From the IMG/VR virus record IMGVR_UViG_3300028569_000073, positions 1-40,103 of that record: a stretch of 40,103 nt of DNA; one strand, written 5' to 3'. Origin of the DNA: a virus. The notes beneath the pieces are model-generated. The model was given only the letters and a program-made list of their open reading frames with translations. It did not search any database and was not told the origin of the DNA. Position 1 is the stretch's first letter. Every line of letters begins with the position of its first letter. The position numbers and the translations under genes were made by a program. This document shows positions 31,387 through 40,103 of this stretch, piece by piece.

Positions 31387-32892
31387 ATGAGCAGACCTAA
31401 AAATAATCCTGATTTTGTTGAAAAGGTATGTGAAACTTGCAGTATAAAGTATAAAATTTCATTTTACAAGAGAAATACATCAACGTATTGCAGTAAACAA
31501 TGTTCAAATGCAAACGTAAAAGTTTTAAATAAGATGCGTGAATCACAAAAAAAAACGTATTTTCAAAAATATAATGGGATGCATCCAATGCAAACTGACG
31601 GAACAAAGAAAAATTTTAAAAATGCTATCTTGGATAAATATGGAGTTGAATCTTATAGTAAGTTAGATGTATATAAACAGCGTGTTAAAAACACTAAATT
31701 TAAAAAATACGGAGATGAAAATTATAACAACATTGAAAAAATAAAATCTACCTGTCTTACGAAATATGGTGTCGATAATGTTTTAAAAGACGTTACTATA
31801 AGGAAAAATATCGCGGATAAATCTAAAATAGAACGTTTTGGTTTTATTAAAAATTATTGCGAGGTTAGAAATATATCTCCTTTATTTTCTGAATCTGAGT
31901 ATGACGGTTATTTATATAAAAATAAATATAAATTTTTGTGCACAAAGTGTAACAAGGTATTTGAAACAGACGTTTATAAATTAAACCATATATTTTGTAG
32001 TTATTGCAATCCACTAGATAAAGATACTCTTGAAAATGAAATATATCACTTCATTAAATCTATTTTAGGAGATAATGTTATTGTAAAGAGAAACGACAGA
32101 TCTGTACTTAACGGTAAAGAATTAGACATTTATATTCCATCAGAAAATATAGCGATTGAACTGAACGGATTATATTGGCACAGTGAAAACGGCAACAGTA
32201 TTAAAAAATATTATCATTTAAATAAAAGTCGCAGCTGCACTTCAAAGGGGATACGTCTAATACATATATTTGAAAATGAATGGATTCATAAAAAAGAAAT
32301 TGTTAAATCTGTGATTTGTTATTTATTCAAAACTAACATTAACAAAATTTATGCGCGTGAATGTGATATAAGATTAGTCTGTGAAACTGAAAAAAACACA
32401 TTTTTGGAACTTAACCACTTGCAAGGAAAAGATAAATCTTCTCTAAAATACGGATTGTATTATAAGAATGAATTAGTATCTCTAATGACATTTGTTAAAT
32501 CTAGATTTGATAAAAAAATACAATATGAAATGTATCGTTATTGTAATAAACTAAACACATGTGTTATAGGATCTGCATCAAAACTATTTAAAAGGTTTAT
32601 TAATGATCACGATCCTAAAAGTATAATATCTTATAATGATAAAAGATATTTTGACGGTATAGTGTATCAGAATCTGGGTTTTAATTTTATTGAAAATACC
32701 ACCCCTAATTATTGGTACATTAGTTCAGATTATAAAACATTATTTAATCGAATGACATTTCAAAAACATAAATTAAACAAGATATTAAATAATTTTGATC
32801 AAAATTTAACAGAGTGGAAAAATATGCAATTAAATGGTTATGATCGTATTTGGGACTGTGGAAACGGAAAATGGGTATGGAATTCCGTATAA
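31387..32892 (+). CDS. Homing endonuclease on the opposite strand, paralogue of 29005-30663
   Basis: This is the only plus-strand gene. The 501-aa product has an N-terminal Cys cluster (CETCSIKY, CSKQC), YGVxSxxK-type repeats (DKYGVESYSK, TKYGVDNVLK) and a second cluster (CTKC, CSYC). The Vsr-like nuclease domain reads ELDIYIPSENIAIELNGLYW then HSEN and RLIHIFENEW, and a GNAT-like C-terminal module follows. It is closely similar in layout to the endonuclease at 29005 and shares the ending YDRIWDCG. The active-site IEYDG of the paralogue is IELNG here, so one acidic residue is changed. AAAGG lies seven bases before the ATG. It converges with the HAD gene with three bases between stops. Confidence 0.86.
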   Translation: MSRPKNNPDFVEKVCETCSIKYKISFYKRNTSTYCSKQCSNANVKVLNKMRESQKKTYFQKYNGMHPMQTDGTKKNFKNAILDKYGVESYSKLDVYKQRVKNTKFKKYGDENYNNIEKIKSTCLTKYGVDNVLKDVTIRKNIADKSKIERFGFIKNYCEVRNISPLFSESEYDGYLYKNKYKFLCTKCNKVFETDVYKLNHIFCSYCNPLDKDTLENEIYHFIKSILGDNVIVKRNDRSVLNGKELDIYIPSENIAIELNGLYWHSENGNSIKKYYHLNKSRSCTSKGIRLIHIFENEWIHKKEIVKSVICYLFKTNINKIYARECDIRLVCETEKNTFLELNHLQGKDKSSLKYGLYYKNELVSLMTFVKSRFDKKIQYEMYRYCNKLNTCVIGSASKLFKRFINDHDPKSIISYNDKRYFDGIVYQNLGFNFIENTTPNYWYISSDYKTLFNRMTFQKHKLNKILNNFDQNLTEWKNMQLNGYDRIWDCGNGKWVWNSV

Positions 32893-32895
32893 TTT

Positions 32896-34062
32896 TTAAA
32901 TATGACTCAAATTTTTATCCGTAATATTGTTTATTGCGTCTTTTAGCTGATTAACATACCCAGTGGATCTTAAAAGTTTGAATACCAAGTTCTCGGTGCT
33001 GTATTCTCCACTTTTAGACAATCCAGCTTGACGCATTTCATATAACCGCTTTACCAACCGCTTTAATTTATCCAAATTTTGTTCTTTTATAGCAGTATTA
33101 ATAAATGTTACATATTCTTTGTATTTCTTAGAAATAGCAGCTTTATCTATCTGTATATCTTCAACTTTTGGTTTTTTTACCCAAGCATTTTTCATCAAAC
33201 TATATACAGCTTGACTTCTATTGACTTCACTAATATCTTGAATATAAACTTCTACTGGATGATTACCAATTCTAATATCGTGTGATTCGTTCCATTTGCT
33301 CTTTAATCCATCTACATAATTCTTAACAAGTTCTTTACTGTCACCAATTTTAGAAAAATCTACAAGCAAATGTAAATCTATATCGCTGGTTGGAGTCCAA
33401 TTATACCCAGCGGTACTACCAAGAAAATAAACATCTTCAAGGGGTACATTCAAATCAGTATCTTTATAGAAAGTATTGGCAATGGTTAATAGTTTATTTA
33501 GCACTTCAGGCTTTATTGCATCTTCAGTTGCCCAAATTTCAGGATTTAAAATACTATTATAAATTCTATGTTTTTCTTTGATACCCAACATTTCTTTTAG
33601 TTGATTGATAGTATCTATAGCATTTTTATGCAATATTGCTTTACCACCAGCATTAATAAAATCATTTATATTATCTTCTCGGTCATCTATCAAGATACTA
33701 TCAACAGTTGCAAACTTCGCTTTTAAGTTTCTATGCGGTACCAAATTAGCTTCAATATCTATCTTATTATTAGCTAACCATTGTTTTTTACCAATATAAG
33801 ATAACTTGGTAGGCGCATGACTCAATATTTCTACAGGTAAATTTTTTATAAAATTATAAAGTAATTTGCCATCTTTCATCCAAGGCATTGTAGCATAATA
33901 TTCAGGACAATTTTTATCAACAAATTTAAATCTATTTTTTTTGCCATGCTCAACATCATAAGTTTCTACAGGCACTCCACCACTATAGCGCTTAAACTGT
34001 GATTCCCAATCACTTATCACTCCATCCATATCCAAATATATTTTATGTTTATTAGTAATCAT
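32896..34062 (-). CDS. HAD phosphatase fused to a pol-beta-type nucleotidyltransferase
   Basis: A 388-aa two-domain protein. Residues 7-155 are HAD-like, of the 5'(3')-nucleotidase type: IYLDMDGVISDWE (nucleophile Asp11, Asp13), a Ser/Lys region (ILSHAPTK) and ILIDDREDNINDFINAGG (metal-binding Asp pair). Residues 205-290 are nucleotidyltransferase-like: FLGSTAGYN followed by TSDIDLHLLVDF, the GS...DxD motif, with VEVYIQD as the third strand. The rest is helical. A phosphatase and a nucleotidyltransferase on one chain suggest end processing of a nucleic acid or modification of a small nucleotide; the substrate is unknown. It lies between the tail tube region and the tail-fibre genes. Confidence 0.8.
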   Translation of the reverse strand: MITNKHKIYLDMDGVISDWESQFKRYSGGVPVETYDVEHGKKNRFKFVDKNCPEYYATMPWMKDGKLLYNFIKNLPVEILSHAPTKLSYIGKKQWLANNKIDIEANLVPHRNLKAKFATVDSILIDDREDNINDFINAGGKAILHKNAIDTINQLKEMLGIKEKHRIYNSILNPEIWATEDAIKPEVLNKLLTIANTFYKDTDLNVPLEDVYFLGSTAGYNWTPTSDIDLHLLVDFSKIGDSKELVKNYVDGLKSKWNESHDIRIGNHPVEVYIQDISEVNRSQAVYSLMKNAWVKKPKVEDIQIDKAAISKKYKEYVTFINTAIKEQNLDKLKRLVKRLYEMRQAGLSKSGEYSTENLVFKLLRSTGYVNQLKDAINNITDKNLSHI

Positions 34063-34222
34063 TTATAATAAATAGTAGCATATCAATCGCTTAGCTTTAA
34101 TTTAACTATCAATAATTTAGTATTATTTAATTAATATTTAACAACTACTTAATTCAACAAGCGCTTACTTATGCTTATACTTTATATAAATTATAAAGTC
34201 AAGACTATTAATAATTTTAATT
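34063..34222. other. Intergenic AT-rich stretch without a gene
   Basis: This is the longest gene-free stretch (160 bases). It contains an ATAAATA (plus strand) next to the HAD gene start and a 7-bp inverted repeat CTTTATA/TATAAAG (34180-34198) just past the chaperone stop. Neither is a convincing terminator or promoter on its own. A promoter for the HAD-fusion gene probably lies here. Confidence 0.4.
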
Positions 34223-34669
34223 TTAATTTGGCTTAATAGGCCACGTAATATTATCCGGATTATTTGCGTTTTGAGGTATATCTCTTAAAGACTGTCTATA
34301 TTGTCTCCATGCAGTTTTTTGTTCATCCGAATAAGCTTCCCATCTATCAATTGTGACGTAACCATCAGATTCGTTTAAAAGATTATTGCGACACACTCTG
34401 ACTTTTATTAACTTATCTGATTTAATTTCCGCATCTGTTTTATCTAAAACTTCAACTGTATAAACTATATTATCTTTTAGTACTGGCACATCTAATAAAT
34501 TAAAGATTTGTGTTTCTGGATTATGTGGTATATAGTCAAGTACTTTATATAAATTGTGTGTCTGTAAAAATTCATCAGGTATTCCAACGTCAGGAAATGA
34601 AACGTTAGGAAACATCACAAATATACTTTGTATATAAATTGAATTGTTTATTATTTTTGCTACTTTCAT
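34223..34669 (-). CDS. Tail fibre assembly chaperone (Phage_tail_APC-like)
   Basis: A 148-aa protein. The C-terminal WRQYRQSLRDIPQNANN and ITWPIKPN form the typical ending of tail assembly chaperones found next to fibre genes, used to fold or attach the distal fibre. The N-terminal part (MKVAKIINN) is variable. An in-frame GTG seven codons upstream would overlap the preceding gene. ATG 34669 leaves a seven-base gap and is preferred. It follows the two fibre or adhesin genes, as chaperones usually do. Confidence 0.78.
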   Translation of the reverse strand: MKVAKIINNSIYIQSIFVMFPNVSFPDVGIPDEFLQTHNLYKVLDYIPHNPETQIFNLLDVPVLKDNIVYTVEVLDKTDAEIKSDKLIKVRVCRNNLLNESDGYVTIDRWEAYSDEQKTAWRQYRQSLRDIPQNANNPDNITWPIKPN

Positions 34670-34676
34670 AATTTTA

Positions 34677-35327
34677 TTATTTTGATCCACCCGCAGTTAA
34701 ATACGCAACTCTTTGATAACTTCTATCAGCCGCGTTAAACATAAATTTATCTACAGCTGGAACTGTAGCACTTAAACCGCTATAAAGAGCACTGCCAGCT
34801 CCAAAAGTAATGTAAGCGTTGCTACCAATATATGCAGTGGTTCTGGATGTACCAAAAAATGTTGTTGGTGCTATTGTTACTGAAACGAAAGCATCATCCA
34901 CACTCGCATTTTGTAAACTAGTCCAATTTGTAGGAGGCCAGCTTCCCACAGAGCTTGCCCCTAAAGAAGGGTTTGTTGATCCTGCGGCTGTTGCGACTCC
35001 GTTTATATATTGATAACCAGCTAAAAATGTAGTGGTTGTTCCTGTTGCGTTCCAAACATATGTAGTATTAGCTGATGGAGAAAGAGATGTGCCAGTTCCT
35101 CCAGCAGTATAATGGCCAGAAAATCCACCAGAATTAGCCCAATTGCCTAATCTCATTTCTACAAATCCATCTGTAAATAAATACATTTCATATATACAGG
35201 TACTGGACCCAACTGTTCCACTTGTAGTAGTAGCGCCTTCATATCTTACCAAAGTATAATTTACTGCCGATCCGGCAGCTGTTTTACTTCTTATTAATGA
35301 TGATCTACCCGATCCTATTGTTGCCAT
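34677..35327 (-). CDS. Small tail-fibre/adhesin-like protein
   Basis: A 216-aa protein rich in Thr, Ser, Gly and Ala with low charge (MATIGSGRSSLIRSKTAAGS; TYVWNATGTTTTFLAGYQY), typical of beta-structured receptor-binding or fibre proteins. It has no signal peptide and no transmembrane helix. It starts six bases after the stop of the giant fibre gene and precedes the assembly chaperone, so it is probably an accessory fibre or tip protein. The precise role is unknown. Confidence 0.65.
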   Translation of the reverse strand: MATIGSGRSSLIRSKTAAGSAVNYTLVRYEGATTTSGTVGSSTCIYEMYLFTDGFVEMRLGNWANSGGFSGHYTAGGTGTSLSPSANTTYVWNATGTTTTFLAGYQYINGVATAAGSTNPSLGASSVGSWPPTNWTSLQNASVDDAFVSVTIAPTTFFGTSRTTAYIGSNAYITFGAGSALYSGLSATVPAVDKFMFNAADRSYQRVAYLTAGGSK

Positions 35328-35332
35328 AAATA

Positions 35333-38300
35333 TTAAAAATTTTGTCCGCCTATGAAACCATACCAGTTTGTACCATCATATATAAAGCTAAATACATCAT
35401 ATTTACCATTCGTTGTAGTTAATGTTGGAGCTGTTCCACTAGGCCATTTGACACCCACACCTCCAAATGTCCAAGTTATAGTATACACCGATCCATTTGG
35501 TACTGTTACTATTGTAAATGAATTAACTTTTCCAGCGGTTAAATTATTAATAGTAAAACTAGTAACACTAGCATTAAGAGTTAACAAAGCAACAGTTGTA
35601 GTATTAAGGTCTATAGTAACAACACTAGATGTAGGTGCAGTAGTTGCATACGTTTCCTTAACACCTTGTATGCTACTTGCTGCAGCAATTGTAACTGTAG
35701 TTCCATTATCCGTTATAGTAGAAGTTGCAAGTGTTGTAGCACCACTAAATTTTGCAACTATATTATTTGTACCACCAGAAACTCCTGATCCAGAACTGCC
35801 ACTACTTCCACTTGATCCACTTAAACCACTACTTCCACTTGTACCACTACTTCCACTTGTACCGCTAGTACCACTACTTCCACTTGTACCACTACTTCCA
35901 CTTGATCCAGTTTGTCCACTTGTACCACTACTTCCACTTGTACCACTACTTCCACTACTACCACTTGTACCGCTAGCTCCACTACTTCCACTTGTACCAT
36001 TTGAACCACTTGTACCGCTACTTCCACTTGTACCGCTAGCTCCACTACTTCCACTTGTACCGCTTGAACCAGATGTGCCTGCTGCGGTTGCGGTTGATTT
36101 ATGAACAACACCTGTTGTATTATCTACTGTTAGATAGTATCCGGTTGCATTTGTGGTCAATCCGCTAATTTTAACAGAGCCAGATACATGAAGTTTACTA
36201 CTAGGACTTGTTGTGCCTATACCAACGCTACCACCACTTAATATTGTAAATAATGGTGTGCCTGAATGAATATGTTGAAATGCTTTTCCACTATCTGTAT
36301 ATGTGTACATAGCACCTGCTAATGCACCATTGGTTGTATCGGAACTTGTATTTTTAAACAAATAAGCATTGCTTGTACCATCACTGAATCTGATATATCC
36401 AAACTTACCACCACCATGTAGGTATATCCAAGGATTGCTAGCTCTATATACGTGAAGTGGGGCATCAATGGTTGATGTGCCAATACCAAGATTACCACTA
36501 CTATTTATGATTGCGTAATTACTACTACCACCTCTGTTTCTGAAATAGTGAGTACTATTATCATAATAATTTGCTGGATCGCTGTTATTTCCTAGATACA
36601 ATGCTGGATTACCTGCTGGTTCGTATATTCTATTATAACTTCCAGAAAACCAAGCAATTGGAGAGCCAGCACTGGCTAGGATACCATTTACATCCAATTT
36701 ATAAGCTGGAGATGTGGATCCAATACCAACGTTACCTGTGGTGGCAATTGTCATAAATTCTTGTGTACCAGTATTACTAAAGAATCTTAGTGGACCACCT
36801 GAACCACCATAACCGATGTACATACCATCACCTTGAGCAGAATCGCTTCTCAATACTCTTATATTTCCGTATATATCATATGTTAATCCACCAGAAATAT
36901 CAAAAGCGGTGGTTAAGACTCTGGTGCCTCGTACAGATACAGGGCCAAATACATCTAATTTAGTAGCAGGACTAGTTGTACCTATACCAACATTGCCATC
37001 ATATTTGAATACAACTAAATCGGTAGTTGGATTTGCTAAAGTGTTACCTCCCACTATACTCAATGTATTTGAGTCATAAAATTTAAATCCAAAATCATAT
37101 GCTGCACCTGTATTGTTTTGAAATATAATTGGTCTTGTACCGTTTGCACCTACAAAATAAGACGTACTAGACGCATTTGTATTTGTGTAAAAACCATTTG
37201 TAAAATTTGCATTTCCATTTACATCCAATTTATAAGCAGGACTACTACTACCAATACCTACATTACCATCAAAATTAACACGCATTCTTTCATTAACACC
37301 ATTTGTATAGAATTTAATAGAACCACTACTTGCATTTGATGTAAACAAATTTAAATCGGGTCTTGTAGTACCAGTAGATCTATTAATATTTTCTATTAGA
37401 CCACCATTTACAGTTGCATTTCCAGGAGTAAATTCTATGTTTTCACCAGAACCATTTGACACCACTAATTTTGCAAATAATGTAGATGTGCCTATACCTA
37501 CATTGCCATTAACATCAATAAGCATTCTAACAGCTTGAGAACCGAATCCCGCATTTTGAACATTAAAAACAATACCTTGATAACTACAGACATTAAGATA
37601 ATTATTACTACCTAATGATCCAATTCCTCCTCTAAATATTCCATTATCACCATATGTACCAGTCGGATGAGCATCATTACCTAAAGCAATTATTCCAGTT
37701 TGTTCATTAGCCGCCCCACCAACTCTCAAGAAACCATATATATGTAACTTTCCAAGAGGACTTGTTGTGCCTATACCTACATTACCAGCAGTGTCAATCG
37801 TAATTCGTTGAGCATTTGCTGTATAAAAATAAAGATTATCAGATGAATAACTTATAATTCCCGCATCAGAAACGCTGTTTGTAAATTTTATTGCAGCAAA
37901 TGTACCAGTTGATTTAATATGTAATTTTTGACTTGGTATAGATGTACCTATACCAACATTACCATCTCCTGCAATACGCATTTTTTCAGTGGTACTTGTT
38001 ATGAACTTAATTGGATAACTACCAACACCACCTAAAGTTAAACTACCATCGCTGTCATCATATCTTATTTCTTGTATTTTGGTATTGCTACTATTTTTGA
38101 AATGAATAGAACCTGTAGTTACACCTGTCATTTTGATGGTCATATTACCACCATACATTTCAAACTTTGAACCAGGACTTGTTGTACCTATACCTACATT
38201 ACCGCCCTGTTCGTTAAAAAAAGAATTTCCACCAGCAAGTCCAAGCCTATGATTTCTAGTCCATGTAGACCCATCACTAGAAGAGATTCCTCCAAATTCA

Positions 38301-40103
38301 ATACCACCATCAGTTATATGATTAATAGAAAAAATTCTCATTCCTGCATTAGAAGGGTGGAGACCAAATCCTACTCTAATATTTGCTCCAACTTCTCCTA
38401 ATAAAAGAACTTGAGCAACATTATTAGCTTTAGCCAGATCTAATAATACTCTTGGATTTGTTACTCCTATACCTACATTACCGCTACTATTAACATTTAT
38501 TCTTTGATTTCCTTGACCATCGGCAAGTATAATGTTGTTGGATATAGATGTAGATAATCCGGTTACATTTGCACCTAGAATTGTGTTGTAATTACCCGTG
38601 GTAATTTCTCTGCCTGTATTAAATCCAAGTAATGTATTTGTTCTACCAGTGGTTATATCATAACCAGAAGATTGACCTATTGCTGTATTTTCAACGCTAG
38701 TTGTTAAGCTTCTAAGAGAATACGCACCAAAAGAACTATTATCTATACCAATAGTATTGCTATATAAAGCTTGTTTACCGAAAGCAGAATTTTTGCTACC
38801 TGTTGTATTAGAATATAAAGATGTATCGCCAAATGCACTGTTATCTGTGCCTATAGTATTAAAAGCTAAAGATTGAAAACCAAATGCGTTATTACCAGTT
38901 CCTATTGTATTTCTTTCTAAAGCGCTAGTGCCAAATGCACTGTTACCATTACCAGTTGTATTGAGATTTAGTGCTTGATAACCAACTGCGGTATTATATA
39001 AACCAATTGTATTAGATAATAACGATGAAAAACCTACAGCAGTATTGTATGTGCCTGTTGTATTGCTAAATAACGCTTTGTAACCAAATGCACTATTATT
39101 ACCTGTAGTATTATAATACAATGATTGAAATCCAACAGCTACATTCTTTGTACCAATAGTATTGCTATATAAAGCTTGTTTACCGAAAGCAGAATTTTTG
39201 CTACCTGTTGTATTTGATCTTAAAGATGTATCACCAAATGCGCTGTTATTTGTGCCTATAGTATTATTATAAAGTGATTGATAACCAAATGCATTATTAT
39301 TACTACCTGTTGTATTTTGTTGCATTACCGATAAACCTACAGCAACATTATAATTACCAATTGTATTATTTGTCAAAGCATTTAAACCAAATGCTGAATT
39401 GTTTATACCAGTTGTATTAGTATACAACGCTTTGTAACCAAATGCGCTATTATTGTTAGTTATGTTACTGTAGAGAGCTTGATGACCGACAGCAGTATTG
39501 TTATTTCCAATTACATTATTATTTAAAGACTGAAAACCAAATGCGCTATTATTGTATCCAGATGTATTAGCAAATAACGCCTGTGAACCAAATGCGCTGT
39601 TATTAGTACCAGTTGTATTTGAATTTAATGCATTATTACCAACAACAGTATTACTAACAATATTACCAACACCTCTACCAACAACAACTCCATTAACATT
39701 TATACTATGAGTAACATCTGTAGTATTGCTATCACCAATTGTAGAAGAAGATGTGAATTTAACTATTGTATTTGTTGTGCCTGAAACGGTTACGCTTGTT
39801 CCACTACTTCCAGCGGTACCGCTAGATCCACTTGTACCACTTGATCCTGATGTACCGCTACTTCCGCTTGTACCACTTGATCCTGTTGTGCCACTACTTC
39901 CACTTGTACCGCTACTTCCACTACTACCACTTGATCCAGCACTACCACTAGTACCACTACTACCGCTTGTACCACTTGATCCTGATGTACCGCTACTTCC
40001 GCTTGTACCACTACTACCTGTTGTGCCACTACTACCAGCGGTACCACTTGATCCTGATGTACCGCTACTTCCGCTTGTACCACTTGATCCTGTTGTGCCA
40101 CTA
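35333..40103 (-). CDS. Giant mosaic tail fibre protein (N-terminus beyond window)
   Basis: The frame is open from the stop at 35333 to the right edge (1590 codons), so the start lies outside. The TTG near 39427 that could be taken as a start is internal, because the same repeats continue upstream. In N-to-C order it has: a GTSGSS collagen-like tract (40102 to about 39795); about 20 head-type repeats of the form NxAFGxxALxxNTTG (about 39640-38560), like those in trimeric adhesins; ten GNVGIGTTSPxxKLxV repeats (about 38500-36180) separated by unlike strand-rich segments; a second GTSGSS tract (about 36085-35776); and a C-terminal domain ending YDGTNWYGFIGGQNF. It probably binds the host surface. 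Confidence 0.88.
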   Translation of the reverse strand, partial: SGTTGSSGTSGSSGTSGSSGTAGSSGTTGSSGTSGSSGTSGSSGTSGSSGTSGSAGSSGSSGSSGTSGSSGTTGSSGTSGSSGTSGSSGTSGSSGTAGSSGTSVTVSGTTNTIVKFTSSSTIGDSNTTDVTHSINVNGVVVGRGVGNIVSNTVVGNNALNSNTTGTNNSAFGSQALFANTSGYNNSAFGFQSLNNNVIGNNNTAVGHQALYSNITNNNSAFGYKALYTNTTGINNSAFGLNALTNNTIGNYNVAVGLSVMQQNTTGSNNNAFGYQSLYNNTIGTNNSAFGDTSLRSNTTGSKNSAFGKQALYSNTIGTKNVAVGFQSLYYNTTGNNSAFGYKALFSNTTGTYNTAVGFSSLLSNTIGLYNTAVGYQALNLNTTGNGNSAFGTSALERNTIGTGNNAFGFQSLAFNTIGTDNSAFGDTSLYSNTTGSKNSAFGKQALYSNTIGIDNSSFGAYSLRSLTTSVENTAIGQSSGYDITTGRTNTLLGFNTGREITTGNYNTILGANVTGLSTSISNNIILADGQGNQRINVNSSGNVGIGVTNPRVLLDLAKANNVAQVLLLGEVGANIRVGFGLHPSNAGMRIFSINHITDGGIEFGGISSSDGSTWTRNHRLGLAGGNSFFNEQGGNVGIGTTSPGSKFEMYGGNMTIKMTGVTTGSIHFKNSSNTKIQEIRYDDSDGSLTLGGVGSYPIKFITSTTEKMRIAGDGNVGIGTSIPSQKLHIKSTGTFAAIKFTNSVSDAGIISYSSDNLYFYTANAQRITIDTAGNVGIGTTSPLGKLHIYGFLRVGGAANEQTGIIALGNDAHPTGTYGDNGIFRGGIGSLGSNNYLNVCSYQGIVFNVQNAGFGSQAVRMLIDVNGNVGIGTSTLFAKLVVSNGSGENIEFTPGNATVNGGLIENINRSTGTTRPDLNLFTSNASSGSIKFYTNGVNERMRVNFDGNVGIGSSSPAYKLDVNGNANFTNGFYTNTNASSTSYFVGANGTRPIIFQNNTGAAYDFGFKFYDSNTLSIVGGNTLANPTTDLVVFKYDGNVGIGTTSPATKLDVFGPVSVRGTRVLTTAFDISGGLTYDIYGNIRVLRSDSAQGDGMYIGYGGSGGPLRFFSNTGTQEFMTIATTGNVGIGSTSPAYKLDVNGILASAGSPIAWFSGSYNRIYEPAGNPALYLGNNSDPANYYDNSTHYFRNRGGSSNYAIINSSGNLGIGTSTIDAPLHVYRASNPWIYLHGGGKFGYIRFSDGTSNAYLFKNTSSDTTNGALAGAMYTYTDSGKAFQHIHSGTPLFTILSGGSVGIGTTSPSSKLHVSGSVKISGLTTNATGYYLTVDNTTGVVHKSTATAAGTSGSSGTSGSSGASGTSGSSGTSGSNGTSGSSGASGTSGSSGSSGTSGSSGTSGQTGSSGSSGTSGSSGTSGTSGSSGTSGSSGLSGSSGSSGSSGSGVSGGTNNIVAKFSGATTLATSTITDNGTTVTIAAASSIQGVKETYATTAPTSSVVTIDLNTTTVALLTLNASVTSFTINNLTAGKVNSFTIVTVPNGSVYTITWTFGGVGVKWPSGTAPTLTTTNGKYDVFSFIYDGTNWYGFIGGQNF
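35776..36085 (-). repeat. Low-complexity GTSGSS-coding repeat tract, C-terminal copy
   Basis: About 310 bases coding for tandem Gly-Ser-Ser / Gly-Thr-Ser triplets (DNA unit near CCACTTGTACCACTACTT on the plus strand). It is a collagen-like flexible or triple-helical rod segment between the VGIG repeats and the C-terminal tip domain. Long antisense frames across it are artefacts of the repeat. Confidence 0.85.
38747..38809 (-). repeat. 63-bp exact direct repeat in the fibre head-repeat region, copy A
   Basis: Identical over 63 bases to 39152-39214. It codes for the segment around KNSAFGKQALYSNTIG. The exact match shows a recent internal duplication or gene conversion among the head repeats. 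Confidence 0.85.
39152..39214 (-). repeat. 63-bp exact direct repeat in the fibre head-repeat region, copy B
   Basis: The partner of copy A, offset by 405 bases, a multiple of three. Recombination between the copies would remove or add 135 residues in frame. Confidence 0.85.
39795..40103 (-). repeat. Low-complexity GTSGSS-coding repeat tract, N-terminal copy, cut by the window edge
   Basis: The same Gly-Ser-Ser / Gly-Thr-Ser coding repeat as at 35776-36085, here before the head repeats and continuing out of the window. The two tracts bracket the whole repeat body of the fibre. Confidence 0.85.

Noticed and set aside
35776-36085. A possible CRISPR array (regular short repeats)
   Set aside because: The units are contiguous degenerate 9-18 base codon repeats without unique spacers and lie inside a coding frame.
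35352-36104. A long plus-strand frame rich in Pro, Leu and Val (LPLLPLVPL repeats)
   Set aside because: It is the antisense reading of the GTSGSS-coding repeat of the fibre gene and has no start signal of its own.
39790-40101. A minus-strand frame of Val/Gln repeats near the right edge
   Set aside because: It is an out-of-frame reading of the second GTSGSS tract. The fibre frame is open through the same stretch.

Overview
The window is about 40 kb of an AT-rich, tailed-phage genome of the T4-like (contractile-tail, myovirus) type. Recognisable T4-like proteins include a gp41 replicative helicase, a UvsX recombinase, a gp32 single-strand binding protein, an Rnh/FEN nuclease, aerobic ribonucleotide reductase (NrdA and NrdB), a gp19 tail tube, a gp26-type tail/baseplate protein, a tape measure, a gp53/LysM-like wedge protein and a very long tail fibre. 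Every gene lies on the minus strand except one homing endonuclease. Almost no gene has a Shine-Dalgarno sequence (nrdB is the clear exception), which hints at a host such as Bacteroidota. That host assignment is inference only.

Layout, in transcription order from right to left. 40103-34223 holds the tail-fibre module: a giant mosaic fibre, a small adhesin-like protein and a tail assembly chaperone. 34062-32896 is a HAD-phosphatase/nucleotidyltransferase fusion. 32892-29005 holds the tail tube gene flanked by two related homing endonucleases in opposite orientations. 28989-17733 holds an HxGH nucleotidyltransferase, a tail chaperone with a probable +1 frameshift, the tape measure and the baseplate hub/wedge genes. 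17702-13828 holds a short family-A DNA polymerase, a 719-residue protein with a PD-(D/E)XK-like motif and a small unknown protein. 13761-12856 is a NUMOD3 homing endonuclease. 12758-6737 is replication and recombination (gp32, uvsX, a split FEN nuclease, a split helicase). 6635-485 is ribonucleotide reductase. 402-1 is the start of a membrane-anchored PAS protein.

The outstanding feature is the 1984-8878 region. Three conserved enzyme-coding sites are broken by naturally split inteins, and a free-standing endonuclease gene lies between each pair of intein halves. nrdA is cut into three separately translated pieces and the helicase into two. The three cassette endonucleases belong to three different nuclease classes: HNH, GIY-YIG and Vsr-like. 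The insertion points fall at the catalytic cysteine of NrdA, in the phosphate-binding loop of NrdA, and inside the Walker A motif of the helicase. The FEN nuclease next door is also in two pieces, joined by an overlapping TAGTG stop/start.

A recurring octamer, ATATTTAT on the coding strand, sits just upstream of structural and endonuclease genes but not of the replication genes. In two endonuclease genes it or a one-base variant lies in the loop of a strong hairpin abutting the start codon. This resembles the way T4 delays translation of its intron endonucleases.

No tRNA, rRNA, CRISPR array or insertion sequence was seen. No gene-free stretch exceeds about 160 bases.
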